A stretch of 64,000 bases of DNA from an uncultured Parasphingopyxis sp. (lineage in GTDB: Bacteria > Pseudomonadota > Alphaproteobacteria > Sphingomonadales > Sphingomonadaceae): NCBI RefSeq assembly GCF_937129435.1, contig NZ_CAKZNF010000017.1, forward strand, positions 1-64,000, written 5' to 3'. The notes below the pieces were generated by a model that had not been told where the DNA came from, did no database searches, and saw only the letters and a program-made list of their open reading frames with translations. Shown here in pieces: positions 1 through 9,409 of this stretch (position 1 is its first letter; every line of letters starts with the position of its first letter). A program made the position numbers and the translations under genes.

Positions 1-66
1 CGCGCGCTTGTCGGCGGCGACGAGAACAGCATCGCCGGCTCCGTCACCATCGGATGGGAGTTCTGA
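1..66 (+). CDS. 3' end of an outer-membrane beta-barrel protein (partial)
   Basis: Frame 1 reads ...RALVGGDENSIAGSVTIGWEF* ending at a TGA (64-66); terminal aromatic F and alternating beta-strand pattern typical of OMP C-termini. Confidence 0.5.
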   Translation, partial: RALVGGDENSIAGSVTIGWEF

Positions 67-280
67 TCCCGCCGGTCACACACGCAATCCCGTGACCGGC
101 CAGGGGGCGGCTACACGCTCGCCGCTCCCTGTTGGCGGGGCGGGAGACGAATGTCTGAAATTGGGTCGCAGCCGAGGGTCGGCTTTTCCGCGTCGGTCAA
201 TCGAAAGCGGACGGTCCGCAATCGGACCAATTGCGGACACTAACTGATTTGAAACAGTTCATCGCGTTTCGCCCTGGCAA

Positions 281-1378
281 TTGACGAGTCCATCGAGGTT
301 GATCATGGTTCGTGGCCACAAAGGGGGGCTCTTGTCTAACCAGGGAAACGATAACCGGCCGGTCGTTTTCATCAGCCATCACAGTAGCGAAGCGGAGACT
401 GCGCGGCACCTAAAGGCGATTCTGGACCAGAACGGTATCGATGGTTGGATGGCACCCGATGATATCGATCCGGGCATGTCTTTCGATGATGCAATCGTCG
501 CGCAAATCGAGCAATCCGACGCGGTTATCTTGTTGTTTTGCGGGCGGTCCGATCAGTCGCGCCATGTCAAACGCGAACTGATGCTTGCCGAAGACAGTAA
601 CCGGTCAATCTTCCCGGTTCGTCTGGAAGACGTCGCAGCCCAGGGCCTTGCTTACTGGCTCAAGGATTACCAATGGCTGGACTGGAACGACGGGCAGGAC
701 GGGTCCGTCGAAACTTTGGTCGGGGCAATAAGACGGCAGATCGCGAAAAGGGGAAACGCGCCTCAGACAGGAAAAACTGAAAATGCAGATGAAACGGGTG
801 GAGCACCGGCCGTTCGGCCGCCGACGCCCGCACGCTTGAACTCGGGACTTCAGCCTGCAAGCCGACCTGTCCTGATAGCGGTAGCGGCGGCTGTACTTGC
901 TGGAATTGCCGCGTTGATCTGGTTTATGGTTTTGCCACCAGGTGAACAGACCGCGCTCGAACCGGGAAGCTGGATGTTTACCGTTGATTATGACGACGTG
1001 GATTTACCGGATGCGCCGTCCCAGGCCGCAACGCTTGGCTTTTTGCTCACCAATCATCGGTTAGATTACACAATATGTTTGTCCCACGACCAGGCTGCGG
1101 ATCCGAGCCTCGAAATGATCCGTACGATAAACAGCGGCGAATCGGGCTACGACTGTCAGGTCACAGAGTCACGCTTTGCAAACGGCAATATTACTATGCG
1201 AGCGCAATGCGACAATCCTGAGTTCGATGTTGATGAGCCGAGCCGCATTTTTGTCAATGGTACCTACACGCGCACAAGCTCTGTCAGCGAACTAGAAGTT
1301 CGGGCACACCACCCTGAATTTGGGCGGTTGAATCTGACCGGCACCGTATCAATGCAGCGGCTGGGAGAGTGTCAGTAG
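281..1378 (+). CDS. TIR-domain protein with central transmembrane segment (likely start ATG at 305)
   Basis: VVFISHHSSEAETARHLKAILDQNGIDGWMAPDDIDPG...SDAVILLFCGRSDQS matches the bacterial TIR/TIR_2 fold pattern; hydrophobic VLIAVAAAVLAGIAALIWFMVL helix; unknown C-terminal domain. Confidence 0.8.
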   Translation: MTSPSRLIMVRGHKGGLLSNQGNDNRPVVFISHHSSEAETARHLKAILDQNGIDGWMAPDDIDPGMSFDDAIVAQIEQSDAVILLFCGRSDQSRHVKRELMLAEDSNRSIFPVRLEDVAAQGLAYWLKDYQWLDWNDGQDGSVETLVGAIRRQIAKRGNAPQTGKTENADETGGAPAVRPPTPARLNSGLQPASRPVLIAVAAAVLAGIAALIWFMVLPPGEQTALEPGSWMFTVDYDDVDLPDAPSQAATLGFLLTNHRLDYTICLSHDQAADPSLEMIRTINSGESGYDCQVTESRFANGNITMRAQCDNPEFDVDEPSRIFVNGTYTRTSSVSELEVRAHHPEFGRLNLTGTVSMQRLGECQ

Positions 1379-1705
1379 GGAAACTGGCGAGCCGCAACGT
1401 CGGCGAGCGGGCAAACTTGGGAGATGGGCGGTGCGTCCGCTTTCCAACCAGTTGCAGTCGGCAAGGCGTCGCAGTTGCACGTCTGAAACCCGACGTGCGA
1501 AATCTCGGCCGTCGACGTTTTAAACGACAATCTTCGTCAACGCTCGAATCCCGATAATGGCGATTATGACAAATATGCTTAGCCCGCGCACCCTTGGGGG
1601 ATTGCTGGCCTTTCTGGACCGCAATCGCGCAGTCCGAGGGCTCATGTCCGCAAAGCCATCTGTGTCAACGATCGATCGCAATTGATCTTCTGAGACACAT
1701 CATTA

Positions 1706-1719
1706 ATTAGGACTCTAAG
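1706..1719. promoter_or_regulatory. Regulon palindrome aTTAG-GACT-CTAAg upstream of 1750 (MDR)
   Basis: Match to window-recurrent TTAG-N4-CTAA dyad. Confidence 0.6.
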
Positions 1720-1749
1720 GAAAAGCCTCCTCAAGAGCAGGAAGATCGT

Positions 1750-2772
1750 ATGAGCGACCAGGCCAATCGGGTATGGCGGCTCACCGCCCGACCAGAGAGC
1801 GACCGCATCGACGACGCACTCGAATTGGAAACCGAAGCTGTTCCTTCGGCGCCCGAGGGCGGGTTGCTGGTCCGGAACATCTATCTCTCGATCGATCCGA
1901 CGCACCGCATCTGGATGTCGGAGATCGACCAGTACATGGATCCGGTCGAGATCGGCGAACCGATGCGTGGCGGTACGATCGGCGTCGTTAATAGGTCCAA
2001 CGCCGAAGGCTTTTCGCCCGGCGATATCGTCGCCTGCCAGGGCGGATGGCAGGATTATGTCGCCATATCGGCAAAGATGGTTCGCCGCATCGATCGCGCG
2101 TCCAACCTGCCGCTCTCGGCTTATATGGGTCCGCTCGGGAATATCGGGGCCACCGCCTATTTCGGACTGTTCGAAATCGCCCGGCCGCGGCCCGGCGAGA
2201 CCGTCGTCGTGTCGGCCGCCGCCGGCGCGGTCGGCTCATTGGTGGGCCAAATGGCCAAGATCATGGGGTGCCGGGTCGTCGGGACGGCGGGCTCGCCGGA
2301 AAAATGCGCCTGGTTGGTCGACGATCTCGGCTTCGATGCCGCGATCAACTACAAGGACGGTGACCTCATAAAGGCGCTGCGAGAAACCTGTCCCGGCGGA
2401 ATCGACGTCTATTTCGACAATGTCGGCGGCGCGATGCTCAACGCGGTGCTAACGCTGATCAACCTAAATGCACGTATTGTGGTCTGCGGTCTGATCTCGA
2501 CCTACAACGATCTCGAACAGGGCGGCGACGGCCCCGCCATGTTCCGCAACGTGCTGATGAAGCGGGCCACAATACAGGGATTTATCGTCAGCGACTTTCT
2601 TCGGCGCTATCCCGAAGCGTTCGCGGCAATCGGCCAGTGGCTCGAGACGCGACTATTGCAGTATCGAGTCGACATTCGTCAGGGTCTCGAAAATGCGCCG
2701 GACGTATTGAAGCTGCTGTTCACGGGCGATCACAGCGGTAAATTGATCGTCCAGGTTTCCGAAGAGCCCTAG
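1750..2772 (+). CDS. NADP-dependent oxidoreductase, MDR superfamily (zinc-independent, CurA/YfmJ/LTB4DH-like)
   Basis: VVVSAAAGAVGSLVGQMAKIMGCRVVGTAGSPEKCAWL...VDVYFDNVGG pattern of prostaglandin reductase-like MDR proteins. Confidence 0.9.
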   Translation: MSDQANRVWRLTARPESDRIDDALELETEAVPSAPEGGLLVRNIYLSIDPTHRIWMSEIDQYMDPVEIGEPMRGGTIGVVNRSNAEGFSPGDIVACQGGWQDYVAISAKMVRRIDRASNLPLSAYMGPLGNIGATAYFGLFEIARPRPGETVVVSAAAGAVGSLVGQMAKIMGCRVVGTAGSPEKCAWLVDDLGFDAAINYKDGDLIKALRETCPGGIDVYFDNVGGAMLNAVLTLINLNARIVVCGLISTYNDLEQGGDGPAMFRNVLMKRATIQGFIVSDFLRRYPEAFAAIGQWLETRLLQYRVDIRQGLENAPDVLKLLFTGDHSGKLIVQVSEEP

Positions 2773-2776
2773 GCGG

Positions 2777-4114
2777 CTATTCCGCTTCGGCCGCAGCATC
2801 GACCGCACGGCGAAAGGCAGCCATGCTCGACATGACGATGATCGCCGAAAGCGGTAGAACGATCGACGCCACGATCGAGAGCGAGTGGCGCAACGCGCCG
2901 TCCTCGCCGAAGCCGTAATCGGTGATCAGGGCCACCGCGGTCGGACCGAGGCCGAATCCGATCAGGTTGGCGACGAAGAAATAGAGCGCCGTTGCCTGCG
3001 CCCGATACCGATTGGGTGTGATGAGCTGCAACGCCGCGCCGGCCACGCCGCCATGCATCGATGCGACGAGGAATGCTGGCGCGATACAGGCAAAGGCAAG
3101 CGTCGCCGTCGGCATTTGCGGCGCGGCGATCAGGAACGGCGCCGCGCCTAGGATCGCAATCACAATCGTCAACAAATGCCCATCCTTGCGGCCCGCACGA
3201 AACAGCCGGTCAGCAAGCGCTCCGCCGAGCAGCAGCCCCGCCGCGCCGCATGCTGCCAGAATGATCCCGAAATAAAAGCCTGCCGTCGCCGGATCCATTC
3301 CGTATGTCCGCGCAAAAAAGGTCGGGATCCACGCCATAGCCCCGTAAATGACCAGCGTGAGGAGTGACAGGCCGAGAAAATGCGAGAAATAGGCACGGCG
3401 ATAGGCTAATACATAAGTGAAACAGTCGCGAAAGCGACGCGCCGTCGCGACGTTTGTCACACCGCGACGAACGGGCTCGCGCACGGTGAGCATCAGCAGC
3501 GCGATCGCAAGACCGGGCAGCCCGACCAGAAAGAAAACGAGGCGCCACGGCGCCGCCTCGCCGATCCCCGGCAGTGAATAGGCCGGCGATTGCGTTGCCA
3601 TGTCGACGATCATCCCTCCAATGACGAGGGCGATCCCCGAACCGAGCGGGACGCCGATCGAATAGACCGCTACTGCGCGACCCAACCGATCCTTGGGGAA
3701 ATAGTCCGACATCAGCGAATAGGCTGCCGGAGACAGCGTGGCTTCTCCGATCCCGACGCCGATCCGTGCAAGGAAAAGCAGAGCGTAATTGGGGGCAAGG
3801 CCGCAGGCCGCCGTCATCGCACTCCATATGGTGATGCCGATCGTCATCAGACGGCGGCGATTGCCTCTGTCCGCCAGATACCCCAGCGGCAACCCCATGA
3901 CGGTATAGAGCACTGCAAAGGCGAAGCCGACTAGCAGGCTCATCTGCGTGTCGGAGATGCCGAGGTCCGCGCGAATGGGCGCCACCAGCAGCGTCAGGAT
4001 CATCCGGTCGATGAACGAACAGGTATAGGCGAGAAGGAGAACGGCGACCACGTACCAGGCGTAATCCTGACGCGGCCAAGGCTGCTCGCCGCTTGCTTGC
4101 TGACTGGCGTCCAT
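2777..4114 (-). CDS. MFS transporter (Spinster-like)
   Basis: YTCSFIDRMILTLLVAPIRADLGISDTQMSLLVGFAFAVLYTVMGLPLGYLADR, multiple TM segments. Confidence 0.92.
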   Translation of the reverse strand: MDASQQASGEQPWPRQDYAWYVVAVLLLAYTCSFIDRMILTLLVAPIRADLGISDTQMSLLVGFAFAVLYTVMGLPLGYLADRGNRRRLMTIGITIWSAMTAACGLAPNYALLFLARIGVGIGEATLSPAAYSLMSDYFPKDRLGRAVAVYSIGVPLGSGIALVIGGMIVDMATQSPAYSLPGIGEAAPWRLVFFLVGLPGLAIALLMLTVREPVRRGVTNVATARRFRDCFTYVLAYRRAYFSHFLGLSLLTLVIYGAMAWIPTFFARTYGMDPATAGFYFGIILAACGAAGLLLGGALADRLFRAGRKDGHLLTIVIAILGAAPFLIAAPQMPTATLAFACIAPAFLVASMHGGVAGAALQLITPNRYRAQATALYFFVANLIGFGLGPTAVALITDYGFGEDGALRHSLSIVASIVLPLSAIIVMSSMAAFRRAVDAAAEAE

Positions 4115-4119
4115 CGTCT

Positions 4120-4611
4120 TCAGACGATCTCGAAAATGTCATAGTCGACGCCGTCGGCCGTACGCCGGCCGATCCCGGCAGCGACGATCCTATTAAGCCA
4201 GCCATAGCGTTCGGCGGCGGTCTCGAAGAGCGGCACGATTCGGAAATAATAGTCACCCGGGCCGAGCGCGGCCAAAGCCTCGGGATCGCGAAATGCTGCG
4301 AGCTTGTCGTTGGGAATCACCAGCCGGCCGGCATAGGTGACGTAGATTCTCGCGCCATCGCCGGTCTCCCACAACGCCCGGACATCGAGCAGCGTCTGCG
4401 CGTCGCCTTCTCCGGACATCGCAAGTTCCGACCAGTCACCCCCGCCCGGCACGACGCGGCCCGACATCCGGTCCCCTTCGAACGTGCCGCCGGTAATATG
4501 GCTGATCCGACGGTTCCGCCAAGGTGTGCGCCCCACTTCAATGGGCGCACCCGACTCCAGGATGATCGAGACCCGGCAAAGAGGGCGGCTTTCCAACACC
4601 ATCGGTTGCAT
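4120..4611 (-). CDS. DUF3237 domain protein
   Basis: Full-length ~160 aa with GGTFEGDRMSGRVVPGGGDW and Y-F-R-I-x-P-x-F-E-T/YGWLN signatures of DUF3237. Confidence 0.8.
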   Translation of the reverse strand: MQPMVLESRPLCRVSIILESGAPIEVGRTPWRNRRISHITGGTFEGDRMSGRVVPGGGDWSELAMSGEGDAQTLLDVRALWETGDGARIYVTYAGRLVIPNDKLAAFRDPEALAALGPGDYYFRIVPLFETAAERYGWLNRIVAAGIGRRTADGVDYDIFEIV

Positions 4612-4661
4612 AGGCCGTTCTTCCTCCCTGTTTTGATCGCGGCACCCCTGTTCTCGAAATC

Positions 4662-4695
4662 CTTAGAGTGCTCATGATTCCCTTAGACTTCTTAC
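4662..4695. promoter_or_regulatory. Two degenerate sites cTTAG-AGTG-CTCAt and cTTAG-ACTT-CTTAc spaced 20 bp apart, between DUF3237(-) and TonB receptor(+)
   Basis: Matches to TTAG-N4-CTNA; spacing 20 bp start-to-start. Confidence 0.5.
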
Positions 4696-4762
4696 TATTT
4701 TTGTGCAATGCCGAACTAAGGAACGGTCGCGACAAGGCCGTCGGACATGGGAGGATATCGAT

Positions 4763-6979
4763 ATGGCTATGCACCGCAAGCCTTTGACAATTCGTGTTTC
4801 TTGCGCGGCGATTGCCGCCGCCATTGCCACGCCTTCGATCGCTCAGCAAGGACCTGCGCCCGCCCCGACCGCCGCTGCAACAAACCCGGACCCGGGTCTC
4901 GGGGTGATCGTCGTTACCGCACAGCGCGTTGAGGAAAATCTGCAGGACGTGCCGATCGCCGTGACCGCGTTCGACGCCGAACAACTCCGCAACAGCCGCG
5001 CCAATTCGATCCAGGACATCGCCCAGCTCACTCCGAGCTTCACCGCGACAGAGGTCAATCCCGGCGAACCGAACTTCTCGATCCGCGGCATCGGGACCGA
5101 GGGGATCAACTCCAATGCCGGCGGCGATCCCTCGGTCGTGATGTTCGTCGACGGCGTCTATATCGGACGCGGAGGCGGATCGAATCTGGAGCTTTACGAC
5201 CTCGAACGGGTCGAAGTGCTTCGCGGCCCCCAGGGTACGCTGTTCGGCAAGAATGTCGTCGGCGGCGCGATCAGCCTTGTCAGCCGCCTTCCCGACTTCT
5301 CCGACGAGTTCGTCAGCGGCACGGCAACCTACGGCAATTACGACCGGCTCGAACTGACGGGCCGCTTCAACTATGCGCTGGGCGATATGGCAGCCGTCTC
5401 CGGCGCCGTACATTATGTCAATCGCGACGGTTATTCCTTCAACCAGACGACCGGCAACGATGTCGACGATCAAGAAGCCGCCGGCGGACGCCTGTCTGTC
5501 CGTGTCCGCCCGTCAAGTACGGTCGATATCGTAGTGACCGGCGATTATACCGAGCAGAATCAGCGCGGTCAGCCGCGCGACAACGTCTGCGATGCCTCGG
5601 TGGATGGCGGCGTCCATTGCGCCGGCGTCAATCCGGATCCGCGCATCGTGAACGCCGTGGACGACGGCTATCTGGATCGCGAGGTCGGCGGTATCACCGG
5701 CCAGCTCACGATCGATGCACCGTTCGGCGAAATTACATCGATTACGGCATATCGCCAAGCGACCTATGCGCACCGGGATGCCTTCTTCAGCAATCCCATC
5801 AATCCGCCTGCACAGATTGAATCGATCAACGAGAATATCGAGAGTTCGCACCAGTTCAGTCAGGAGGTGCGGCTGGCATTCGACCTGCTCGATGACCGCC
5901 TTTCGGGCGTCGTCGGGCTGTATATGCTCGACGAGCATATCGAGCGCGAGGAAATCCTCGAACAGTTTTTCCCCGTGCCCGCATCGACCGGTGTCGGGTC
6001 ATTCCCGCAGGTCGTCGATTCCGAGAGCTACGCCATTTTCGGTCAGGCCGGGTTCGAGATCTTCCCCGGCTTCACCGCCACGATCGGGGCCCGAATGACG
6101 TGGGAGTCGAAGGATGCGCAACTGCAGGGCCGGCTCCTTTCGGGACCGGGCCTGCCGCCTCCGCTTGCGACGCCTTACAATGTCACCGCCTCGGAAAGCT
6201 GGAACGCGTTCACGCCGCGTTTTGCGCTCGAATATGAAGCGGCCGACGATGTGCTGCTCTATGCGAGCGCCGCGCGCGGCTTCAAGAGTGGCGGTTTCCA
6301 GGGAACGGCCGGCAACGGCGCTAGCGCCGCCATACCGTACGACCCCGAATATGCCTGGAACTATGAGATCGGTGTCAAGTCCCGCTTCTGGAACGATCGT
6401 GTGCAGCTCAACGTCGCTGCCTTCCACACCGACTATACCGATCTGCAGGTATCGCAGCTCGTACCGCTATGCTGCGTCGTGATCGGCAATGCCGCAGATG
6501 CACAGATCGACGGGCTCGAGGTCGAGCTCAGCCTTTCGCCCTGGCGCGGCTTCAGGATCGACGGCGCCTATAGCTGGCTCGATGCCGAATTCACGAGCTT
6601 CGCGACCGGCGCCACGGCCGATTTCACGGGCAATACGCTGCCCCGCGCGCCGGAACACCAACTGTCGCTCGCCGCACAGTACGAAACGCCGATCACCGGT
6701 TCGATCAACATTCTGGGCCGCGTAGCCTGGGCGTACCGGTCGAGCGTGTTCTTCGAAGCGTCAAACACGCCGCTCGAAGTGCAGGAAGGCCATTCGCTGC
6801 TCGATGCACGTCTCGCCGTGCGGTCGGCGGACGACGATTGGGAAGTAGCCATCTGGGGCAAGAACCTGACCGACGAACTCGTCCGGAACCACATCGTGGC
6901 CTTCGCGCCTTTCGCGCAGCAGCTCAATATCTATCAACCGCCGCGAACATATGGCGTAAGCGTGTCGTTCACCTTCTGA
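4763..6979 (+). CDS. TonB-dependent receptor
   Basis: IVVTAQRVEENLQDVPIAVTAFDAEQL plug, FVDGVYIGRGGGSNLELYDLERVEVLRGPQGTLFGKN, C-terminal YGVSVSFTF; ATG at 4763 preferred over ORF start 4703. Confidence 0.95.
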   Translation: MAMHRKPLTIRVSCAAIAAAIATPSIAQQGPAPAPTAAATNPDPGLGVIVVTAQRVEENLQDVPIAVTAFDAEQLRNSRANSIQDIAQLTPSFTATEVNPGEPNFSIRGIGTEGINSNAGGDPSVVMFVDGVYIGRGGGSNLELYDLERVEVLRGPQGTLFGKNVVGGAISLVSRLPDFSDEFVSGTATYGNYDRLELTGRFNYALGDMAAVSGAVHYVNRDGYSFNQTTGNDVDDQEAAGGRLSVRVRPSSTVDIVVTGDYTEQNQRGQPRDNVCDASVDGGVHCAGVNPDPRIVNAVDDGYLDREVGGITGQLTIDAPFGEITSITAYRQATYAHRDAFFSNPINPPAQIESINENIESSHQFSQEVRLAFDLLDDRLSGVVGLYMLDEHIEREEILEQFFPVPASTGVGSFPQVVDSESYAIFGQAGFEIFPGFTATIGARMTWESKDAQLQGRLLSGPGLPPPLATPYNVTASESWNAFTPRFALEYEAADDVLLYASAARGFKSGGFQGTAGNGASAAIPYDPEYAWNYEIGVKSRFWNDRVQLNVAAFHTDYTDLQVSQLVPLCCVVIGNAADAQIDGLEVELSLSPWRGFRIDGAYSWLDAEFTSFATGATADFTGNTLPRAPEHQLSLAAQYETPITGSINILGRVAWAYRSSVFFEASNTPLEVQEGHSLLDARLAVRSADDDWEVAIWGKNLTDELVRNHIVAFAPFAQQLNIYQPPRTYGVSVSFTF

Positions 6980-7024
6980 TTCTGGACAGGTGGGGCGCGT
7001 GGACTGGCGCGTGAGGAAACCGCG

Positions 7025-7969
7025 TCAGCCCTGCGCTCCCAGGCCGTCAAATGCCGGTGCCCGCGCGACCATCGAAGGCAGGGTCTTGTCCATCGCCCGG
7101 CCGAGCCAGTGCGAGGCCTGGATCGCGCGGACCAGATCGATGTTGCTCCGGCAACCGCTGCGTTCGAGCATATAGGCGACATCCTCGGTCGCGACATTTC
7201 CCGAGGCACCGGGCGAGAACGGGCAGCCGCCCAAACCGCCCAGCGACGCATCGATGGTGCGCACCCCCGCCTCGACCGCAGCCCAGACATTCGCGATCCC
7301 GGTGTTGCGCGTATTGTGAAAATGGGCCCTGAGCGGAATGTCTCCGATCTCCCGGCGAACCAGTCCGATCAACTCTTCCACCTGCCGCGGCACGGCGACG
7401 CCGATCGTATCGGCGAGCGCGATCTCACGCGGATGGGCTTGGGCCGCCGCCTTTGCCATCTCGACCACGCGTTCGGGTTCAACCGTCCCTTCGTACGGAC
7501 AGCCGAATGACGCCGCGATCGTGATCTGCGCGCTCAAACCCTCGCGGCTGGCCAGCGCGATATTCTCGCAGGCGATGTCGAGCGACTCGGCGCTGCTCTG
7601 CCCCTGGTTGCGCGCGGCGAATTCGTCGCTGGCAACGCACACCGTTCCAAGTTCGTCGACCCCGGCCGCGATCGCACGTTCGGCACCGCGCCGGTTGAGG
7701 ACCAGACCGATATAGGTGACGTCATCGCGGCGCGGCACGCGCGTCATGACGCTTTCCGCATCGGCCATTTGCGGCACCTTTTTCGGATTGACGAAGCTCG
7801 TCGCCTCGATCCTGCGCGCGCCGGCTTCGATCGCCTTTTCGATCAACGAGACCTTGTCCTCCGTCGATAGCAGAGTCTGCTCATTCTGCAGTCCATCGCG
7901 CGGCGAAACCTCCACAATCTCGATCATGGGAAGCGCTTCGTCGGTGGGGCTTTCAAATCGTGTTGCCAT
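7025..7969 (-). CDS. Hydroxymethylglutaryl-CoA lyase family protein
   Basis: IVEVSPRDGLQNE, ADTIGVAVP, HFHNTRNTGIAN, GLGGCPFSPGASGN(V)ATED signatures. Confidence 0.92.
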   Translation of the reverse strand: MATRFESPTDEALPMIEIVEVSPRDGLQNEQTLLSTEDKVSLIEKAIEAGARRIEATSFVNPKKVPQMADAESVMTRVPRRDDVTYIGLVLNRRGAERAIAAGVDELGTVCVASDEFAARNQGQSSAESLDIACENIALASREGLSAQITIAASFGCPYEGTVEPERVVEMAKAAAQAHPREIALADTIGVAVPRQVEELIGLVRREIGDIPLRAHFHNTRNTGIANVWAAVEAGVRTIDASLGGLGGCPFSPGASGNVATEDVAYMLERSGCRSNIDLVRAIQASHWLGRAMDKTLPSMVARAPAFDGLGAQG

Positions 7970-7975
7970 AAAATG

Positions 7976-7989
7976 TTTAGTAATCTAAG
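7976..7989. promoter_or_regulatory. Regulon palindrome tTTAG-TAAT-CTAAg between HMG-CoA lyase(-) and MFS(+)
   Basis: Full TTAG-N4-CTAA match. Confidence 0.6.
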
Positions 7990-8041
7990 TTTTTCGGACA
8001 CACAATCGCCGTCGCAGAACGGTATCAGGGGAGCAGGCCAC

Positions 8042-9370
8042 TTGGCACAATCGACCGCAAGCGACGCACCGCCGCCTTCCGCCGGCACGCCGGGCGATGG
8101 AAGGGGGCTGCCCGTTCCCGGCCGCTGGCTCGGCGTCGGTCTGCTGACCGTCATTTACGTCCTCAACTATATGGATCGGCAGATCCTGGCGATCCTTATC
8201 GAGCCGATCAAGGCGGACATCGCGCTCACCGACACCCAGGTCGGCCTGCTGACGGGCACGCTGTTCGCGGTCTTCTACAGCATCATCACCATCCCCGTGG
8301 CGATGCTGGCCGACCGGATGAACCGGATCTGGATCATCGCGATAGGTTGCTTCCTGTGGAGTTGCTTCACCGGATTGTCGGGACTGGCGGTGACGTTCCT
8401 CGCGCTGGCGATTGCACGGATCGGCGTCGCGTTCGGAGAGGCCGGCGGCGTCGCGCCCTCCCTCTCCATTCTGGGCGACTATTTCACGCCGAGACGGCGG
8501 GTTATCGCCATTTCGCTGTTCACCTGCGCATCGCCCATGGGGATCATGGCCGGTGCCATGGCGGGCGGTCTGATCTCGGCAGAATATGGCTGGCGCGCGG
8601 TCTTCTATTTCGCCGCCATATTGGGGATCATCGCCGCACCCCTCCTGATCTGGCTCGCGCCCGAACCGCCGCGCGGCAATTACGAGAAAGACGCCCCGGG
8701 GCGACCCCTGTCGCTGCCGGCCACCGTCGCGCTGTTCTTCCGGCTGCCGACACTGGGCTGGATGGCGCTCTCATGCGGCTTCTTCGCGATGATCGCAAAC
8801 GGCCTGATCACATGGATGCCGGCCGTTCTGATGCGGGTATATGGCGCAAGCGGGCAGGATATCGCGCTCTATTACGGCCCGGTCATCGGTATCTCGCTCA
8901 TGATCGGACTGTTTTCGAGCGGCGCGATCATTTCCTGGTTCGCGCAAAGATCGCTGCGCGCCTTCGCCATCGTGCCTGCCATCGCCATGCTGCTCTGCGC
9001 GCCCCTCTTCGCCCTCGCGCTGACCGCCGACACCTGGCAGATGGTTCTCCTCTGGAGCTTCGTGCCGATCGCGCTCATCAATTTCGTCGTTCCCCCCGCG
9101 CTGACGCTCGTACAGAATCTTGCGCCGCCGGAAGCGCGCAGCACAGCGTCCGCCGTGCTGATGCTGGTGCTCAACCTGGTGGGTATCGGATTGGGCCCGC
9201 TCGTCGTCGGTATGGCCAGCGACTATTTCAGCAGGGAAATGGGCGATGACGGCCTGCGCTACGCAATGATAATCAGCCTCGTCCCGATCATGATCCTGAC
9301 CGCCATCACGCTGTTTATCGCCGCAACGACGGTCGTCCGCGATCACGAGCGGGTCGCCGCGCCCGTCTGA
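8042..9370 (+). CDS. MFS transporter (Spinster-like); ORF extends from 7973 but a palindrome at 7977-7988 suggests a downstream start (candidate TTG 8042)
   Basis: VLNYMDRQILAILIEPIKADIALTDTQVGLLTG and 12-TM pattern; GGGGAG upstream of TTG 8042. Confidence 0.88.
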   Translation: MAQSTASDAPPPSAGTPGDGRGLPVPGRWLGVGLLTVIYVLNYMDRQILAILIEPIKADIALTDTQVGLLTGTLFAVFYSIITIPVAMLADRMNRIWIIAIGCFLWSCFTGLSGLAVTFLALAIARIGVAFGEAGGVAPSLSILGDYFTPRRRVIAISLFTCASPMGIMAGAMAGGLISAEYGWRAVFYFAAILGIIAAPLLIWLAPEPPRGNYEKDAPGRPLSLPATVALFFRLPTLGWMALSCGFFAMIANGLITWMPAVLMRVYGASGQDIALYYGPVIGISLMIGLFSSGAIISWFAQRSLRAFAIVPAIAMLLCAPLFALALTADTWQMVLLWSFVPIALINFVVPPALTLVQNLAPPEARSTASAVLMLVLNLVGIGLGPLVVGMASDYFSREMGDDGLRYAMIISLVPIMILTAITLFIAATTVVRDHERVAAPV

Positions 9371-9409
9371 GCTTGGGAAACGCGCCGGGGCGGCCAACGC
9401 CATAGGCAA

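Noticed and set aside
1379-1705. Possible RNA gene in the ~330-bp gap after the TIR gene
   Set aside because: No tRNA-like cloverleaf or recognisable ncRNA structure could be supported by eye
8347-9249. 300-aa plus-strand ORF in alternate frame
   Set aside because: Out-of-frame overlap within the MFS transporter; Arg-rich translation without signatures
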